From Chrysomallon squamiferum (lineage: Eukaryota; Mollusca; Gastropoda; Neomphalida; Peltospiridae), in NCBI GenBank assembly GCA_012295275.1, contig CM022666.1, forward strand, positions 1,848,616 through 1,912,615: a stretch of DNA of 64,000 bases, written 5' to 3'. Positions 63,501-64,000 of this stretch are shown in pieces (the first letter of the stretch is position 1; the number at the start of each line of letters is the position of its first letter). Below the pieces are notes generated by a model, which saw nothing but the letters and a program-made list of their open reading frames with translations, did not search any database and was not told the origin of the DNA. The translations under genes and the position numbers were made by a program.

Positions 63501-64000
63501 TGTCATTATTATTTATTTTCTTTAATGTGAGCAGAGATGAATGAGAGAGAAGAGAGAAATAATGATGGTTATTACAAAAAGAGGATTTATATAAAAAAAA
63601 AATAATAATAATAATAATAATAATACTGGTAGGGGTAATAATGATAAGATATGTGAGATGTGAATAATAATAATAATAATAACAATAAATATAACAACAA
63701 TGAATTAATAAATAAATAAATAAATAAAACAAGAATGAAAAAAGAAAAGTATAAACAGAAGATGGAGTTCATTCAAAAAAAAAAAAAAAAAAAAATATTG
63801 AAAAATTATCTTTCTGCCATCTGTTTGCATACAGCAATATAAACGTAGCCAGATTTCTATTTTCACATAAAAAAATATATAAATAAATTTAAAAAAGTAC
63901 ACAAAATCTCAAAACTTGTCCTTAATGATAAAGAAGGCACTGGATGCTAAGCAACAGGCTGTAACCAAAATCACTGAACCGCATCATTTAGCAGTGATGT

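Overview
This is a eukaryotic (metazoan) window: strongly AT-rich, dense in microsatellites and homopolymers, with small exons separated by large introns bounded by GT-AG. It contains one recognisable gene, read on the minus strand. The gene is the 3' half of a germinal-centre-kinase-IV / misshapen-type MAP4K, the family of vertebrate MAP4K4 (NIK/HGK), TNIK and MINK1 and of insect misshapen. The sequence alone does not identify the species. The very long (TC)n, (TAA)n and (GTA)n arrays, the AT-rich introns and the single-gene layout fit a lophotrochozoan, with mollusc (perhaps gastropod) as my best but weakly supported guess.

Layout in transcript order, right to left on the plus strand. From 64000 to 22930 there is about 41 kb of apparently intronic or 5' sequence: microsatellites, poly(A) tracts, a few SINE-like pieces, islands of non-repetitive DNA that look like candidate regulatory elements, and one candidate 80-nt exon at 44298-44377. 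From 22929 to 8065 there are thirteen exons (E1-E13, numbered only within this window). Their splice phases join without a break into a 496-residue C-terminal polypeptide ending at a TGA at 8065-8067. E1-E3 encode a Ser/Pro/basic linker ending in the family signature [12 protein letters not shown]3-E13 encode a complete CNH (citron homology) domain, which in this family binds small GTPases and scaffold partners and places the kinase in JNK, Hippo and Rap2 signalling. The N-terminal kinase domain is not in the window and must lie beyond 64000 if the full-length transcript exists here. From 8064 down to 1 is extremely AT-rich 3' UTR and flank with no coding content I can support.

Two points about the gene stand out. 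E9 (12918-12980) is a phase-0, 63-nt exon that inserts 21 residues into a CNH loop. Skipping it gives a protein that matches vertebrate spacing exactly, so it looks like a lineage-specific cassette exon. The 80-nt candidate exon at 44298-44377 carries an ATG in frame with E1 and lies about 0.7-0.9 kb downstream of a promoter-like segment. It could therefore start a short isoform with no kinase domain. No virus, toxin, CRISPR array, rRNA or convincing tRNA gene was seen.
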